Shown here: piece by piece, positions 12,055-25,619 of the stretch
Numbering within the stretch: the first letter of the stretch is position 1
Layout of the letters: each line of letters begins with the position of its first letter
Assembly: GCA_949358305.1 (NCBI GenBank)
Contig: OX442317.1
Coordinates: 14,946,491 to 15,010,490 of the forward strand
Origin: Strigamia acuminata
Lineage: Eukaryota; Arthropoda; Chilopoda; Geophilomorpha; Linotaeniidae
DNA: 64,000 nt
Direction of reading: 5' to 3'
The notes under the pieces: generated by a model
What the model was told of the DNA's origin: nothing
The model's input: the letters and a program-made list of their open reading frames with translations, nothing else
Databases searched by the model: none
Position numbers and translations under genes: made by a program

Positions 12055-15000
12055 GGTTTGTGGTGTTTGTGCTAAGTCAACTGTGATGTCAAATGAGATC
12101 AAAAGTTTATTCTTTCAAATTATTGCTTGGATGTTGCTAAAACTAACATTGAAGCCTTCTACTAAGGTTTAAACACTATTTCAGAACATTCAGAGACATT
12201 GGTCTTGTGATGTTTGTGCTAAGTCAACTGTGATGTCAAATGAGATCAAAAGTTTATTCTTTCAAATCATTGCTTGGATGTTGCTAAAACTTACATTAAA
12301 TCCTTCTACTAAGGTTTAAACACTATTTCAGAACATTCAGAGACATTGGTCTTGTGATGTTTGTGCTAAGTCAACTGTGATGAGATCAAAAGTCTATTCT
12401 CCCAAATCATTGCTTGGATGTTGCTAAAACTTATATTAAAGCTTTCTACTAAGGTTTAAACACTATTTCAAAACATTCAGAGACATTGGTCTTGTGATGT
12501 TTGTGCTAAGTCAACTGTGATGAGATCAAAAGTCTATTCTCCCAAATCATTGCTTGGATGTTGCTAAAACTTACATTGAAGCCTTCTACTAAGGTTTAAA
12601 CACTATTTCAGAACATTCAGAAACATTGGTCTTGTGGTGTTTGTGCTAAGTCAACTGTGATGAGATCAAAAGTCTATTCTCCCAAATCATTGCTTGGATG
12701 TTGCTAAAACTTACATTGAAGCCGTCTACTAAGGTTTAAACACTATTTCAGAACATTTAGAGACATTGGTCTTGTGGTGTTTGTGCTAAGTCAACTGTGA
12801 TGAGATCAAAAGTCTATTCTCCCAAATCATTGCTTGGATGTTGCTAAAACTTACATTAAAGCTTTTTACTAAGGTTTAAACACTATTTCAAAACATTCAG
12901 AGACATTGGTCTTGTGATGTTTGTGCTAAGTCAACTGTGATGAGATCAAAAGTCTATTCTCCTAAATCATTGCTTGGATGTTGCTAAAACTTACATTGAA
13001 GCCTTCTACTAAGGTTTAAACACTATTTCAGAACATTCAGAGACATTGGTCTTGTGATGTTTGTGCTAAGTCAACTGTGATGTCAAATGAGATCAAAAGT
13101 TTATTCTTTCAAATCATTGCTTGGATGTTGCTAAAACTTACATTAAAGCTTTCTACTAAGGTTTAAACACTATTTCAGAACATTCAGAGACATTGGTCTT
13201 GTGATGTTTGTGCTAAGTCAACTGTGATGTCAAATGGGATCAAAAGTTTATTCTTCTAAATCATTGCTTGGATGTTGCTAAAACTTACATTGAAGCCTTC
13301 TACTAAGGTTTAAACACTATTTCAGAACATTCAGAGACATTGGTCTTGTGATGTTTGTGCTAAGTCAACTGTGATGTCAAATGAGATCAAAAGTTTATTC
13401 TTTCAAATCATTGCTTGGATGTTGCTAAAACTTACATTAAAGCTTTCTACTAAAGTTTAAACACTATTTCAGAACATTCAGAGACATTGGTCTTGTGGTG
13501 TTTGTGCTGTCAACTGTGATGAGATCAAAAGTCTATTCTCCCAAATCATTGCTTAGATGTTGCTAAAACTTACATTGAAGCCTTCTACTAAGGTTTAAAC
13601 ACTATTTCAGAACATTCAGAGACATTGGTTTGTGGTGTTTGTGCTAAGTCAACTGTGATGTCAAATGAGATCAAAAGTTTATTCTTTCAAATTATTGCTT
13701 GGATGTTGCTAAAACTAACATTGAAGCCTTCTACTAAGGTTTAAACACTATTTCAGAACATTCAGAGACATTGGTCTTGTGGTGTTTGTGCTAAGTCAAC
13801 TGTGATGAGATCAAAAGTCTATTTTCCCAAATCATTTCTTGGATGTTGCTAAAACTTACATTAAAGCTTTCTACTAAGGTTTAAACACTATTTCAGAACA
13901 TTCAGAGACATTGGTCTTGTGATGTTTGTGCTAAGTCAACTGTGATGAGATCAACAGTCTATTCTGCCAAATCATTGCTTGGATGTTGCTAAAACTTACA
14001 TTAAAGCTTTCTACTAAGGTTTAAACACTATTTCAAAACATTCAGAGACATTGATCTTGTGATGTTTGTGCTAAGTCAACTGTGATGAGATCAAAAGTCT
14101 ATTCTCCCAAATCATTGCTTGGATGTTGCTAAAACTTACATTGAAACCTTCTACTAAGGTTTAAACACTATTTCAGAACATTCAGAGACATTGGTTTGTG
14201 GTGTTTGTGCTAATTCAACTGTGATGTCAAATGAGATCAAAAATTTATTCTTTCAAATTATTGCTTGGATGTTGCTAACACTTACATTGAAGCCTTCTAC
14301 TAAGGTTTAAACACTATTTCTAAACATTCAGAGACATTGGTCTTGTGATGTTTGTGCTAAGTCAACTGTGATGAGATCAAAAGTCTATTCTCCCAAATCA
14401 TTGCTTGGATGTTGCTAAAACTTACATTGAAGCCTTCTACTAAGGTTTAAACACTATTTCAGAACATTCAGAGACATTGGTCTTGTGATGTTTGTGCTAA
14501 GTCAACTGTGATGTCAAATGAGATCAAAAGTTTATTCTTTCAAATCATTGCTTGGATGTTGCTAAAACTTACATTAAAGCTTTCTACTAAGGTTTAAACA
14601 CTATTTCAGAACATTTAGAGACATTGGTCTTGTGATGTTTGTGCTAAGTCAACTGTGATGAGATCAAAAGTCTATTCTCCAAAATCATTGCTTGGATGTT
14701 GCTAAAACTTACATTGAAGCCTTCTACTAAGGTTTAAACACTATTTCAGAACATTCAGACACATTGGTCTTGTGGTGTTTGTGCTAAGTCAACTGTGACG
14801 TCAAATAAGATCAAAAGTTTATTCTTTCAAATCATTGCTTGGATGTTGCTAAAACTTACATTAAAGCTTTCTACTAAGGTTTAAACACTATTTCAGAACA
14901 TTCAGAGACATTGGTCTTGTGATGTTTGTGCTAAGTCAACTGTGATGAGATCAAAAGTCTATTCTCCCAAATTATTGCTTGGATGTTGCTAAAACTTACA

Positions 15001-18000
15001 TTAAAGCTTTCTACTAAGGTTTAAACACTATTTCAAAACATTCAGAGACATTGGTCTTGTGATGTTTGTGCTAAGTCAACTGTGATGAGATCAAAAGTCT
15101 ATTCTCCAAAATCATTGCTTGGATGTTGCTAAAACTTACATTGAAGCCTTCTACTAAGGTTTAAACACTATTTCAGAACATTCAGACACATTGGTCTTGT
15201 GGTGTTTGTGCTAAGTCAACTGTGACGTCAAATGAGATCAAAAGTTTATTCTTTCAAATTATTGCTTGGATGTTGCTAAAACTTACATTGAAGCTTTCTA
15301 CTAAGATTTAAACACTATTTCAGAACATTCAGAAACATTGGTCTTGTGATGTTTGTGCTAAGTCAACTGTGATGTCAAATGGGATCAAAAGTTTATTCTT
15401 CCAAATCATTGCTTGGATGTTGCTAAAACTTACATTGAAGCCTTCTACTAAGGTTTAAACACTATTTCAGAACATTCAGAGACATTGGTTTGTGGTGTTT
15501 GTGCTAAGTCAACTGTGATGTCAAATGAGATCAAAAGTTTATTCTTTCAAATTATTGCTTGGATGTTGCTAAAACTAACATTGAAGCCTTCTACTAAGGT
15601 TTAAACACTATTTCAGAACATTCAGAGACATTGGTCTTGTGATGTTTGTGCTAAGTCAACTGTGATGTCAAATGAGATCAAAAGTTTATTCTTTCAAATC
15701 ATTGCTTGGATGTTGCTAAAACTTACATTAAATCCTTCTACTAAGGTTTAAACACTATTTCAGAACATTCAGAGACATTGGTCTTGTGATGTTTGTGCTA
15801 AGTCAACTGTGATGAGATCAAAAGTCTATTCTCCCAAATCATTGCTTGGATGTTGCTAAAACTTATATTAAAGCTTTCTACTAAGGTTTAAACACTATTT
15901 CAAAACATTCAGAGACATTGGTCTTGTGATGTTTGTGCTAAGTCAACTGTGATGAGATCAAAAGTCTATTCTCCCAAATCATTGCTTGGATGTTGCTAAA
16001 ACTTACATTGAAGCCTTCTACTAAGGTTTAAACACTATTTCAGAACATTCAGAAACATTGGTCTTGTGGTGTTTGTGCTAAGTCAACTGTGATGAGATCA
16101 AAAGTCTATTCTCCCAAATCATTGCTTGGATGTTGCTAAAACTTACATTGAAGCCGTCTACTAAGGTTTAAACACTATTTCAGAACATTTAGAGACATTG
16201 GTCTTGTGGTGTTTGTGCTAAGTCAACTGTGATGAGATCAAAAGTCTATTCTCCCAAATCATTGCTTGGATGTTGCTAAAACTTACATTAAAGCTTTTTA
16301 CTAAGGTTTAAACACTATTTCAAAACATTCAGAGACATTGGTCTTGTGATGTTTGTGCTAAGTCAACTGTGATGAGATCAAAAGTCTATTCTCCTAAATC
16401 ATTGCTTGGATGTTGCTAAAACTTACATTGAAGCCTTCTACTAAGGTTTAAACACTATTTCAGAACATTCAGAGACATTGGTCTTGTGATGTTTGTGCTA
16501 AGTCAACTGTGATGTCAAATGAGATCAAAAGTTTATTCTTTCAAATCATTGCTTGGATGTTGCTAAAACTTACATTAAAGCTTTCTACTAAGGTTTAAAC
16601 ACTATTTCAGAACATTCAGAGACATTGGTCTTGTGATGTTTGTGCTAAGTCAACTGTGATGTCAAATGGGATCAAAAGTTTATTCTTCTAAATCATTGCT
16701 TGGATGTTGCTAAAACTTACATTGAAGCCTTCTACTAAGGTTTAAACACTATTTCAGAACATTCAGAGACATTGGTCTTGTGATGTTTGTGCTAAGTCAA
16801 CTGTGATGTCAAATGAGATCAAAAGTTTATTCTTTCAAATCATTGCTTGGATGTTGCTAAAACTTACATTAAAGCTTTCTACTAAAGTTTAAACACTATT
16901 TCAGAACATTCAGAGACATTGGTCTTGTGGTGTTTGTGCTGTCAACTGTGATGAGATCAAAAGTCTATTCTCCCAAATCATTGCTTAGATGTTGCTAAAA
17001 CTTACATTGAAGCCTTCTACTAAGGTTTAAACACTATTTCAGAACATTCAGAGACATTGGTTTGTGGTGTTTGTGCTAAGTCAACTGTGATGTCAAATGA
17101 GATCAAAAGTTTATTCTTTCAAATTATTGCTTGGATGTTGCTAAAACTAACATTGAAGCCTTCTACTAAGGTTTAAACACTATTTCAGAACATTCAGAGA
17201 CATTGGTCTTGTGGTGTTTGTGCTAAGTCAACTGTGATGAGATCAAAAGTCTATTTTCCCAAATCATTTCTTGGATGTTGCTAAAACTTACATTAAAGCT
17301 TTCTACTAAGGTTTAAACACTATTTCAGAACATTCAGAGACATTGGTCTTGTGATGTTTGTGCTAAGTCAACTGTGATGAGATCAACAGTCTATTCTGCC
17401 AAATCATTGCTTGGATGTTGCTAAAACTTACATTAAAGCTTTCTACTAAGGTTTAAACACTATTTCAAAACATTCAGAGACATTGATCTTGTGATGTTTG
17501 TGCTAAGTCAACTGTGATGAGATCAAAAGTCTATTCTCCCAAATCATTGCTTGGATGTTGCTAAAACTTACATTGAAACCTTCTACTAAGGTTTAAACAC
17601 TATTTCAGAACATTCAGAGACATTGGTTTGTGGTGTTTGTGCTAATTCAACTGTGATGTCAAATGAGATCAAAAATTTATTCTTTCAAATTATTGCTTGG
17701 ATGTTGCTAACACTTACATTGAAGCCTTCTACTAAGGTTTAAACACTATTTCTAAACATTCAGAGACATTGGTCTTGTGATGTTTGTGCTAAGTCAACTG
17801 TGATGAGATCAAAAGTCTATTCTCCCAAATCATTGCTTGGATGTTGCTAAAACTTACATTGAAGCCTTCTACTAAGGTTTAAACACTATTTCAGAACATT
17901 CAGAGACATTGGTCTTGTGATGTTTGTGCTAAGTCAACTGTGATGTCAAATGAGATCAAAAGTTTATTCTTTCAAATCATTGCTTGGATGTTGCTAAAAC

Positions 18001-18918
18001 TTACATTAAAGCTTTCTACTAAGGTTTAAACACTATTTCAGAACATTTAGAGACATTGGTCTTGTGATGTTTGTGCTAAGTCAACTGTGATGAGATCAAA
18101 AGTCTATTCTCCAAAATCATTGCTTGGATGTTGCTAAAACTTACATTGAAGCCTTCTACTAAGGTTTAAACACTATTTCAGAACATTCAGACACATTGGT
18201 CTTGTGGTGTTTGTGCTAAGTCAACTGTGACGTCAAATAAGATCAAAAGTTTATTCTTTCAAATCATTGCTTGGATGTTGCTAAAACTTACATTAAAGCT
18301 TTCTACTAAGGTTTAAACACTATTTCAGAACATTCAGAGACATTGGTCTTGTGATGTTTGTGCTAAGTCAACTGTGATGAGATCAAAAGTCTATTCTCCC
18401 AAATTATTGCTTGGATGTTGCTAAAACTTACATTAAAGCTTTCTACTAAGGTTTAAACACTATTTCAAAACATTCAGAGACATTGGTCTTGTGATGTTTG
18501 TGCTAAGTCAACTGTGATGAGATCAAAAGTCTATTCTCCAAAATCATTGCTTGGATGTTGCTAAAACTTACATTGAAGCCTTCTACTAAGGTTTAAACAC
18601 TATTTCAGAACATTCAGACACATTGGTCTTGTGGTGTTTGTGCTAAGTCAACTGTGACGTCAAATGAGATCAAAAGTTTATTCTTTCAAATTATTGCTTG
18701 GATGTTGCTAAAACTTACATTGAAGCTTTCTACTAAGATTTAAACACTATTTCAGAACATTCAGAAACATTGGTCTTGTGATGTTTGTGCTAAGTCAACT
18801 GTGATGTCAAATGGGATCAAAAGTTTATTCTTCCAAATCATTGCTTGGATGTTGCTAAAACTTACATTGAAGCCTTCTACTAAGGTTTAAACACTATTTC
18901 AGAACATTCAGAGACATT
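12055..18918. repeat. Higher-order repeat: 3432-bp unit, two tandem copies
   Basis: Copy 1 is about 12055-15486 and copy 2 about 15487-18918. Rare variants recur at exactly +3432: TAAATCC (12301/15733), TTATATTAAA (12431/15863), GCCGTCTA (12721/16153), the AAG deletion (13501/16933), TTGATCTTG (14051/17483), TAATTCAAC (14211/17643) and CTAAGATTT (15301/18733). No shift between them means no indel, so the duplication is recent. True edges may lie up to about 80 bp further left. Confidence 0.92.
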
Positions 18919-21018
18919 GGTCTTGTGATGTTTGTGCTAAGTCAACTGTGATGTCAAATGAGATCAAAAGTTTATTCTTTCAAATCATTGCTTGGATGTT
19001 GCTAAAACTTACATTAAAGCTTTCTACTAAAGTTTAAACACTATTTCAGAACATTCAGAGACATTGGTCTTGTGGTGTTTGTGCTAAGTCAACTGTGATG
19101 AGATCAAAAGTCTATTCTCCCAAATCATTGCTTAGATGTTGCTAAAACTTACATTGAAGCCGTCTACTAAGGTTTAAACACTATTTCAGAACATTTAGAG
19201 ACATTGGTCTTGTGGTGTTTGTGCTAAGTCAACTGTGATGAGATCAAAAGTCTATTTTCCCAAATCATTTCTTGGATGTTGCTAAAACTTACATTAAAGC
19301 TTTCTACTAAGGTTTAAACACTATTTCAAAACATTCAGAGACATTGGTCTTGTGATGTTTGTGCTAAGTCAACTGTGATGAGATCAAAAGTCTATTCTCC
19401 CAAATCATTGCTTGGATGTTGCTAAAACTTACATTAAAGCTTTCTACTAAGGTTTAAACACTATTTCAAAACATTCAGAGACATTGGTCTTGTGATGTTT
19501 GTGCTAAGTCAACTGTGATGAGATCAAAAGTCTATTCTCCCAAATCATTGCTTGGATGTTGCTAAAACTTACATTGAAGCCTTCTACTAAGGTTTAAACA
19601 CTATTTCAGAACATTCAGAGACATTGGTTTGTGGTGTTTGTGCTAAGTCAACTGTGATGTCAAATGGGATCAAAAGTTTATTCTTCCAAATCATTGTTTG
19701 GATGTTGCTAAAACTTACATTGAAGCCTTCTACTAAGGTTTAAACACTATTTCAAAACATTCAGAGACATTGGTCTTGTGATGTTTGTGCTAAGTCAACT
19801 GTGATGAGATCAAAAGTCTATTCTCCAAAATCATTGCTTGGATGTTGCTAAAACTTACATTGAAGCCTTCTACTAAGGTTTAAACACTATTTCAGAACAT
19901 TCAGACACATTGGTCTTGTGGTGTTTGTGCTAAGTCAACTGTGACGTCAAATGAGATCAAAAGTTTATTCTTTCAAATTATTGCTTGGATGTTGCTAAAA
20001 CTTACATTGAAGCTTTCTACTAAGATTTAAACACTATTTCAGAACATTCAGAAACATTGGTCTTGTGATGTTTGTGCTAAGTCAACTGTGATGTCAAATG
20101 GGATCAAAAGTTTATTCTTCCAAATCATTGCTTGGATGTTGCTAAAACTTACATTGAAGCCTTCTACTAAGGTTTAAACACTATTTCAGAACATTCAGAG
20201 ACATTGGTCTTGTGATGTTTGTGCTAAGTCAACTGTGATGTCAAATGAGATCAAAAGTTTATTCTTTCAAATCATTGCTTGGATGTTGCTAAAACTTACA
20301 TTAAAGCTTTCTACTAAAGTTTAAACACTATTTCAGAACATTCAGAGACATTGGTCTTGTGGTGTTTGTGCTAAGTCAACTGTGATGAGATCAAAAGTCT
20401 ATTCTCCCAAATCATTGCTTAGATGTTGCTAAAACTTACATTGAAGCCGTCTACTAAGGTTTAAACACTATTTCAGAACATTTAGAGACATTGGTCTTGT
20501 GGTGTTTGTGCTAAGTCAACTGTGATGAGATCAAAAGTCTATTTTCCCAAATCATTTCTTGGATGTTGCTAAAACTTACATTAAAGCTTTCTACTAAGGT
20601 TTAAACACTATTTCAAAACATTCAGAGACATTGGTCTTGTGATGTTTGTGCTAAGTCAACTGTGATGAGATCAAAAGTCTATTCTCCCAAATCATTGCTT
20701 GGATGTTGCTAAAACTTACATTAAAGCTTTCTACTAAGGTTTAAACACTATTTCAAAACATTCAGAGACATTGGTCTTGTGATGTTTGTGCTAAGTCAAC
20801 TGTGATGAGATCAAAAGTCTATTCTCCCAAATCATTGCTTGGATGTTGCTAAAACTTACATTGAAGCCTTCTACTAAGGTTTAAACACTATTTCAGAACA
20901 TTCAGAGACATTGGTTTGTGGTGTTTGTGCTAAGTCAACTGTGATGTCAAATGGGATCAAAAGTTTATTCTTCCAAATCATTGTTTGGATGTTGCTAAAA
21001 CTTACATTGAAGCCTTCT
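18445..21018. repeat. Higher-order repeat: 1287-bp unit, two tandem copies
   Basis: CTAAGATTT (18733/20020), CTTAGATGTT (19131/20418) and the TTGTTTGG variant (19694/20981) all recur at 1287 bp, about nine monomers. The first copy overlaps the end of the 3432-bp repeat. Confidence 0.85.
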
Positions 21019-24000
21019 ACTAAGGTTTAAACACTATTTCAGAACATTCAGAGACATTGGTCTTGTGATGTTTGTGCTAAGTCAACTGTGATGTCAAATG
21101 AGATCAAAAGTTTATTCTTTCAAATTACTGCTTGGATGTTGCTAACACTTACATTGAAGCCTTCTACTAAGGTTTAAACACTATTTCTAAACATTCAGAG
21201 ACATTGGTCTTGTGGTGTTTGTGCTAAGTCAACTGTGACGTCAAATGAGATCAAAAGTTTATTCTTTCAAATTATTGCTTGGATGTTGCTAAAACTTACA
21301 TTGAAGCTTTCTACTAAGGTTTAAACACTATTTCAGAACATTCAGAGACATTGGTCTTGTGATGTTTGTGCTAAGTCAACTGTGATGAGATCAAAAGTCT
21401 ATTCTCCCAAATCATTGCTTGGATGTTGCTAAAACTTACATTGAAGCCTTCTACTAAGGTTTAAACACTATTTCAGAACATTCAGAGACATTGGTTTGTG
21501 GTGTTTGTGCTAAGTCAACTGTGATGTCAAATGGGATCAAAAGTTTATTCTTCCAAATCATTGTTTGGATGTTGCTAAAACTTACATTGAAGCCTTCTAC
21601 TAAGGTTTAAACACTATTTCAGAACATTCAGAGACATTGGTCTTGTGATGTTTGTGCTAAGTCAACTGTGATGTCAAATGAGATCAAAAGTTTATTCTTT
21701 CAAATTACTGCTTGGATGTTGCTAACACTTACATTGAAGCCTTCTACTAAGGTTTAAACACTATTTCTAAACATTCAGAGACATTGGTCTTGTGATGTTT
21801 GTGCTAAGTCAACTGTGATGTCAAATGAGATCAAAAGTTTATTCTTTCAAATCATTGCTTGGATGTTGCTAAAACTTACATTAAAGCTTTCTACTAAAGT
21901 TTAAACACTATTTCAGAACATTCAGAGACATTGGTCTTGTGGTGTTTGTGCTAAGTCAACTGTGATGAGATCAAAAGTCTATTCTCCCAAATCATTGCTT
22001 AGATGTTGCTAAAACTTACATTGAAGCCGTCTACTAAGGTTTAAACACTATTTCAAAACATTCAGAGACATTGGTCTTGTGATGTTTGTGCTAAGTCAAC
22101 TGTGATGAGATCAAAAGTCTATTCTCCCAAATCATTGCTTGGATGTTGCTAAAACTTACATTGAAGCCTTCTACTAAGGTTTAAACACTATTTCAGAACA
22201 TTCAGAGACATTGGTTTGTGGTGTTTGTGCTAAGTCAACTGTGATGTCAAATGAGATCAAAAGTTTATTCTTTCAAATTATTGCTTGGATGTTGCTAACA
22301 CTTACATTGAAGCCTTCTACTAAGGTTTAAATACTATTTCTAAACATTCAGAGACATTGGTCTTGTGGTGTTTGTGCTAAGTCAACTGTGATGAGATCAA
22401 AAGTCTATTCTCCAAAATCATTGCTTGGATGTTGCTAAAACTTACATTGAAGCCTTCTACTAAGATTTAAACACTATTTCAGAACATTCAGAAACATTGG
22501 TCTTGTGATGTTTGTGCTAAGTCAACTGTGATGTCAAATGGGATCAAAAGTTTATTCTTCCAAATCATTGCTTGGATGTTGCTAAAACTTACATTGAAGC
22601 CTTCTACTAAGGTTTAAACACTATTTCAGAACATTCAGAGACATTGGTCTTGTGATGTTTGTGCTAAGTCAACTGTGATGTCAAATGAGATCAAAAGTTT
22701 ATTCTTTCAAATCATTGCTTGGATGTTGCTAAAACTTACATTAAAGCTTTCTACTAAAGTTTAAACACTATTTCAGAACATTCAGAGACATTGGTCTTGT
22801 GGTGTTTGTGCTAAGTCAACTGTGATGAGATCAAAAGTCTATTCTCCCAAATCATTGCTTAGATGTTGCTAAAACTTACATTGAAGCCGTCTACTAAGGT
22901 TTAAACACTATTTCAGAACATTTAGAGACATTGGTCTTGTGGTGTTTGTGCTAAGTCAACTGTGATGAGATCAAAAGTCTATTTTCCCAAATCATTTCTT
23001 GGATGTTGCTAAAACTTACATTAAAGCTTTCTACTAAGGTTTAAACACTATTTCAAAACATTCAGAGACATTGGTCTTGTGATGTTTGTGCTAAGTCAAC
23101 TGTGATGAGATCAAAAGTCTATTCTCCCAAATCATTGCTTGGATGTTGCTAAAACTTACATTAAAGCTTTCTACTAAGGTTTAAACACTATTTCAAAACA
23201 TTCAGAGACATTGGTCTTGTGATGTTTGTGCTAAGTCAACTGTGATGAGATCAAAAGTCTATTCTCCCAAATCATTGCTTGGATGTTGCTAAAACTTACA
23301 TTGAAGCCTTCTACTAAGGTTTAAACACTATTTCAGAACATTCAGAGACATTGGTTTGTGGTGTTTGTGCTAAGTCAACTGTGATGTCAAATGGGATCAA
23401 AAGTTTATTCTTCCAAATCATTGTTTGGATGTTGCTAAAACTTACATTGAAGCCTTCTACTAAGGTTTAAACACTATTTCAGAACATTCAGAGACATTGG
23501 TCTTGTGATGTTTGTGCTAAGTCAACTGTGATGTCAAATGAGATCAAAAGTTTATTCTTTCAAATTACTGCTTGGATGTTGCTAACACTTACATTGAAGC
23601 CTTCTACTAAGGTTTAAACACTATTTCTAAACATTCAGAGACATTGGTCTTGTGGTGTTTGTGCTAAGTCAACTGTGACGTCAAATGAGATCAAAAGTTT
23701 ATTCTTTCAAATTATTGCTTGGATGTTGCTAAAACTTACATTGAAGCTTTCTACTAAGGTTTAAACACTATTTCAGAACATTCAGAGACATTGGTCTTGT
23801 GATGTTTGTGCTAAGTCAACTGTGATGAGATCAAAAGTCTATTCTCCAAAATCATTGCTTGGATGTTGCTAAAACTTACATTGAAGCCTTCTACTAAGGT
23901 TTAAACACTATTTCAGAACATTCAGACACATTGGTCTTGTGGTGTTTGTGCTAAGTCAACTGTGACGTCAAATGAGATCAAAAGTTTATTCTTTCAAATT

Positions 24001-24860
24001 ATTGCTTGGATGTTGCTAAAACTTACATTGAAGCTTTCTACTAAGGTTTAAACACTATTTCAGAACATTCAGAAACATTGGTCTTGTGATGTTTGTGCTA
24101 AGTCAACTGTGATGTCAAATGGGATCAAAAGTTTATTCTTCCAAATCATTGCTTGGATGTTGCTAAAACTTACATTGAAGCCTTCTACTAAGGTTTAAAC
24201 ACTATTTCAGAACATTCAGAGACATTGGTCTTGTGATGTTTGTGCTAAGTCAACTGTGATGTCAAATGAGATCAAAAGTTTATTCTTTCAAATCATTGCT
24301 TGGATGTTGCTAAAACTTACATTAAAGCTTTCTACTAAAGTTTAAACACTATTTCAGAACATTCAGAGACATTGGTCTTGTGGTGTTTGTGCTAAGTCAA
24401 CTGTGATGAGATCAAAAGTCTATTCTCCCAAATCATTGCTTAGATGTTGCTAAAACTTACATTGAAGCCGTCTACTAAGGTTTAAACACTATTTCAAAAC
24501 ATTCAGAGACATTGGTCTTGTGATGTTTGTGCTAAGTCAACTGTGATGAGATCAAAAGTCTATTCTCCCAAATCATTGCTTGGATGTTGCTAAAACTTAC
24601 ATTGAAGCCTTCTACTAAGGTTTAAACACTATTTCAGAACATTCAGAGACATTGGTTTGTGGTGTTTGTGCTAAGTCAACTGTGATGTCAAATGAGATCA
24701 AAAGTTTATTCTTTCAAATTATTGCTTGGATGTTGCTAACACTTACATTGAAGCCTTCTACTAAGGTTTAAATACTATTTCTAAACATTCAGAGACATTG
24801 GTCTTGTGGTGTTTGTGCTAAGTCAACTGTGATGAGATCAAAAGTCTATTCTCCCAAATC
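20015..24860. repeat. Duplicated satellite blocks at ~2440-bp spacing
   Basis: CTAAGATTT (20020/22460), CTTAGATG (20418/22858 and 21998/24439), TTGTTTGG (20981/23421) and the AACTGTGACG variant (21231/23671) recur at 2440-2441 bp. The middle of the unit differs near 21407/23847, so it is a mosaic. A 580-bp step (20981/21561) is nested inside. Confidence 0.7.
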
Positions 24861-25619
24861 ATTGCTTGGATGTTGCTAAAACTTACATTGAAGCCTTCTA
24901 CTAAGGTTTAAACACTATTTCAAAACATTCAGAGACATTGGTCTTGTGATGTTTGTGCTAAGTCAACTGTGATGAGATCAAAAGTCTATTCTCCCAAATC
25001 ATTGCTTAGATGTTGCTAAAACTTACATTGAAGCCGTCTACTAAGGTTTAAACACTATTTCAGAACATTCAGAGACATTGGTCTTGTGATGTTTGTGCTA
25101 AGTCAACTGTGATGAGATCAAAAGTCTATTTTCCCAAATCATTTCTTGGATGTTGCTAAAACTTACATTAAAGCTTTCTACTAAGGTTTAAACACTATTT
25201 CAAAACATTCAGAGACATTAGTCTTGTGATGTTTGTGCTAAGTCAACTGTGATGAGATCAAAAGTCTATTCTCCCAAATCATTGCTTGGATGTTGCTAAA
25301 ACTTATATTAAAGCTTTTTACTAAGGTTTAAACACTATTTCAAAACATTCAGAGACATTGGTCTTGTGATGTTTGTGCTAAGTCAACTGTGATGAGATCA
25401 AAAGTCTATTCTCCCAAATCATTGCTTGGATGTTGCTAAAACTTACATTGAAGCCTTCTACTAAGGTTTAAACACTATTTCAGAACATTCAGAGACATTG
25501 GTCTTGTGATGTTTGTGCTAAGTCAACTGTGATGTCAAATGAGATCAAAAATTTATTCTTTCAAATTATTGCTTGGATGTTGCTAACACTTACATTGAAG
25601 CCTTCTACTAAGGTTTAAA

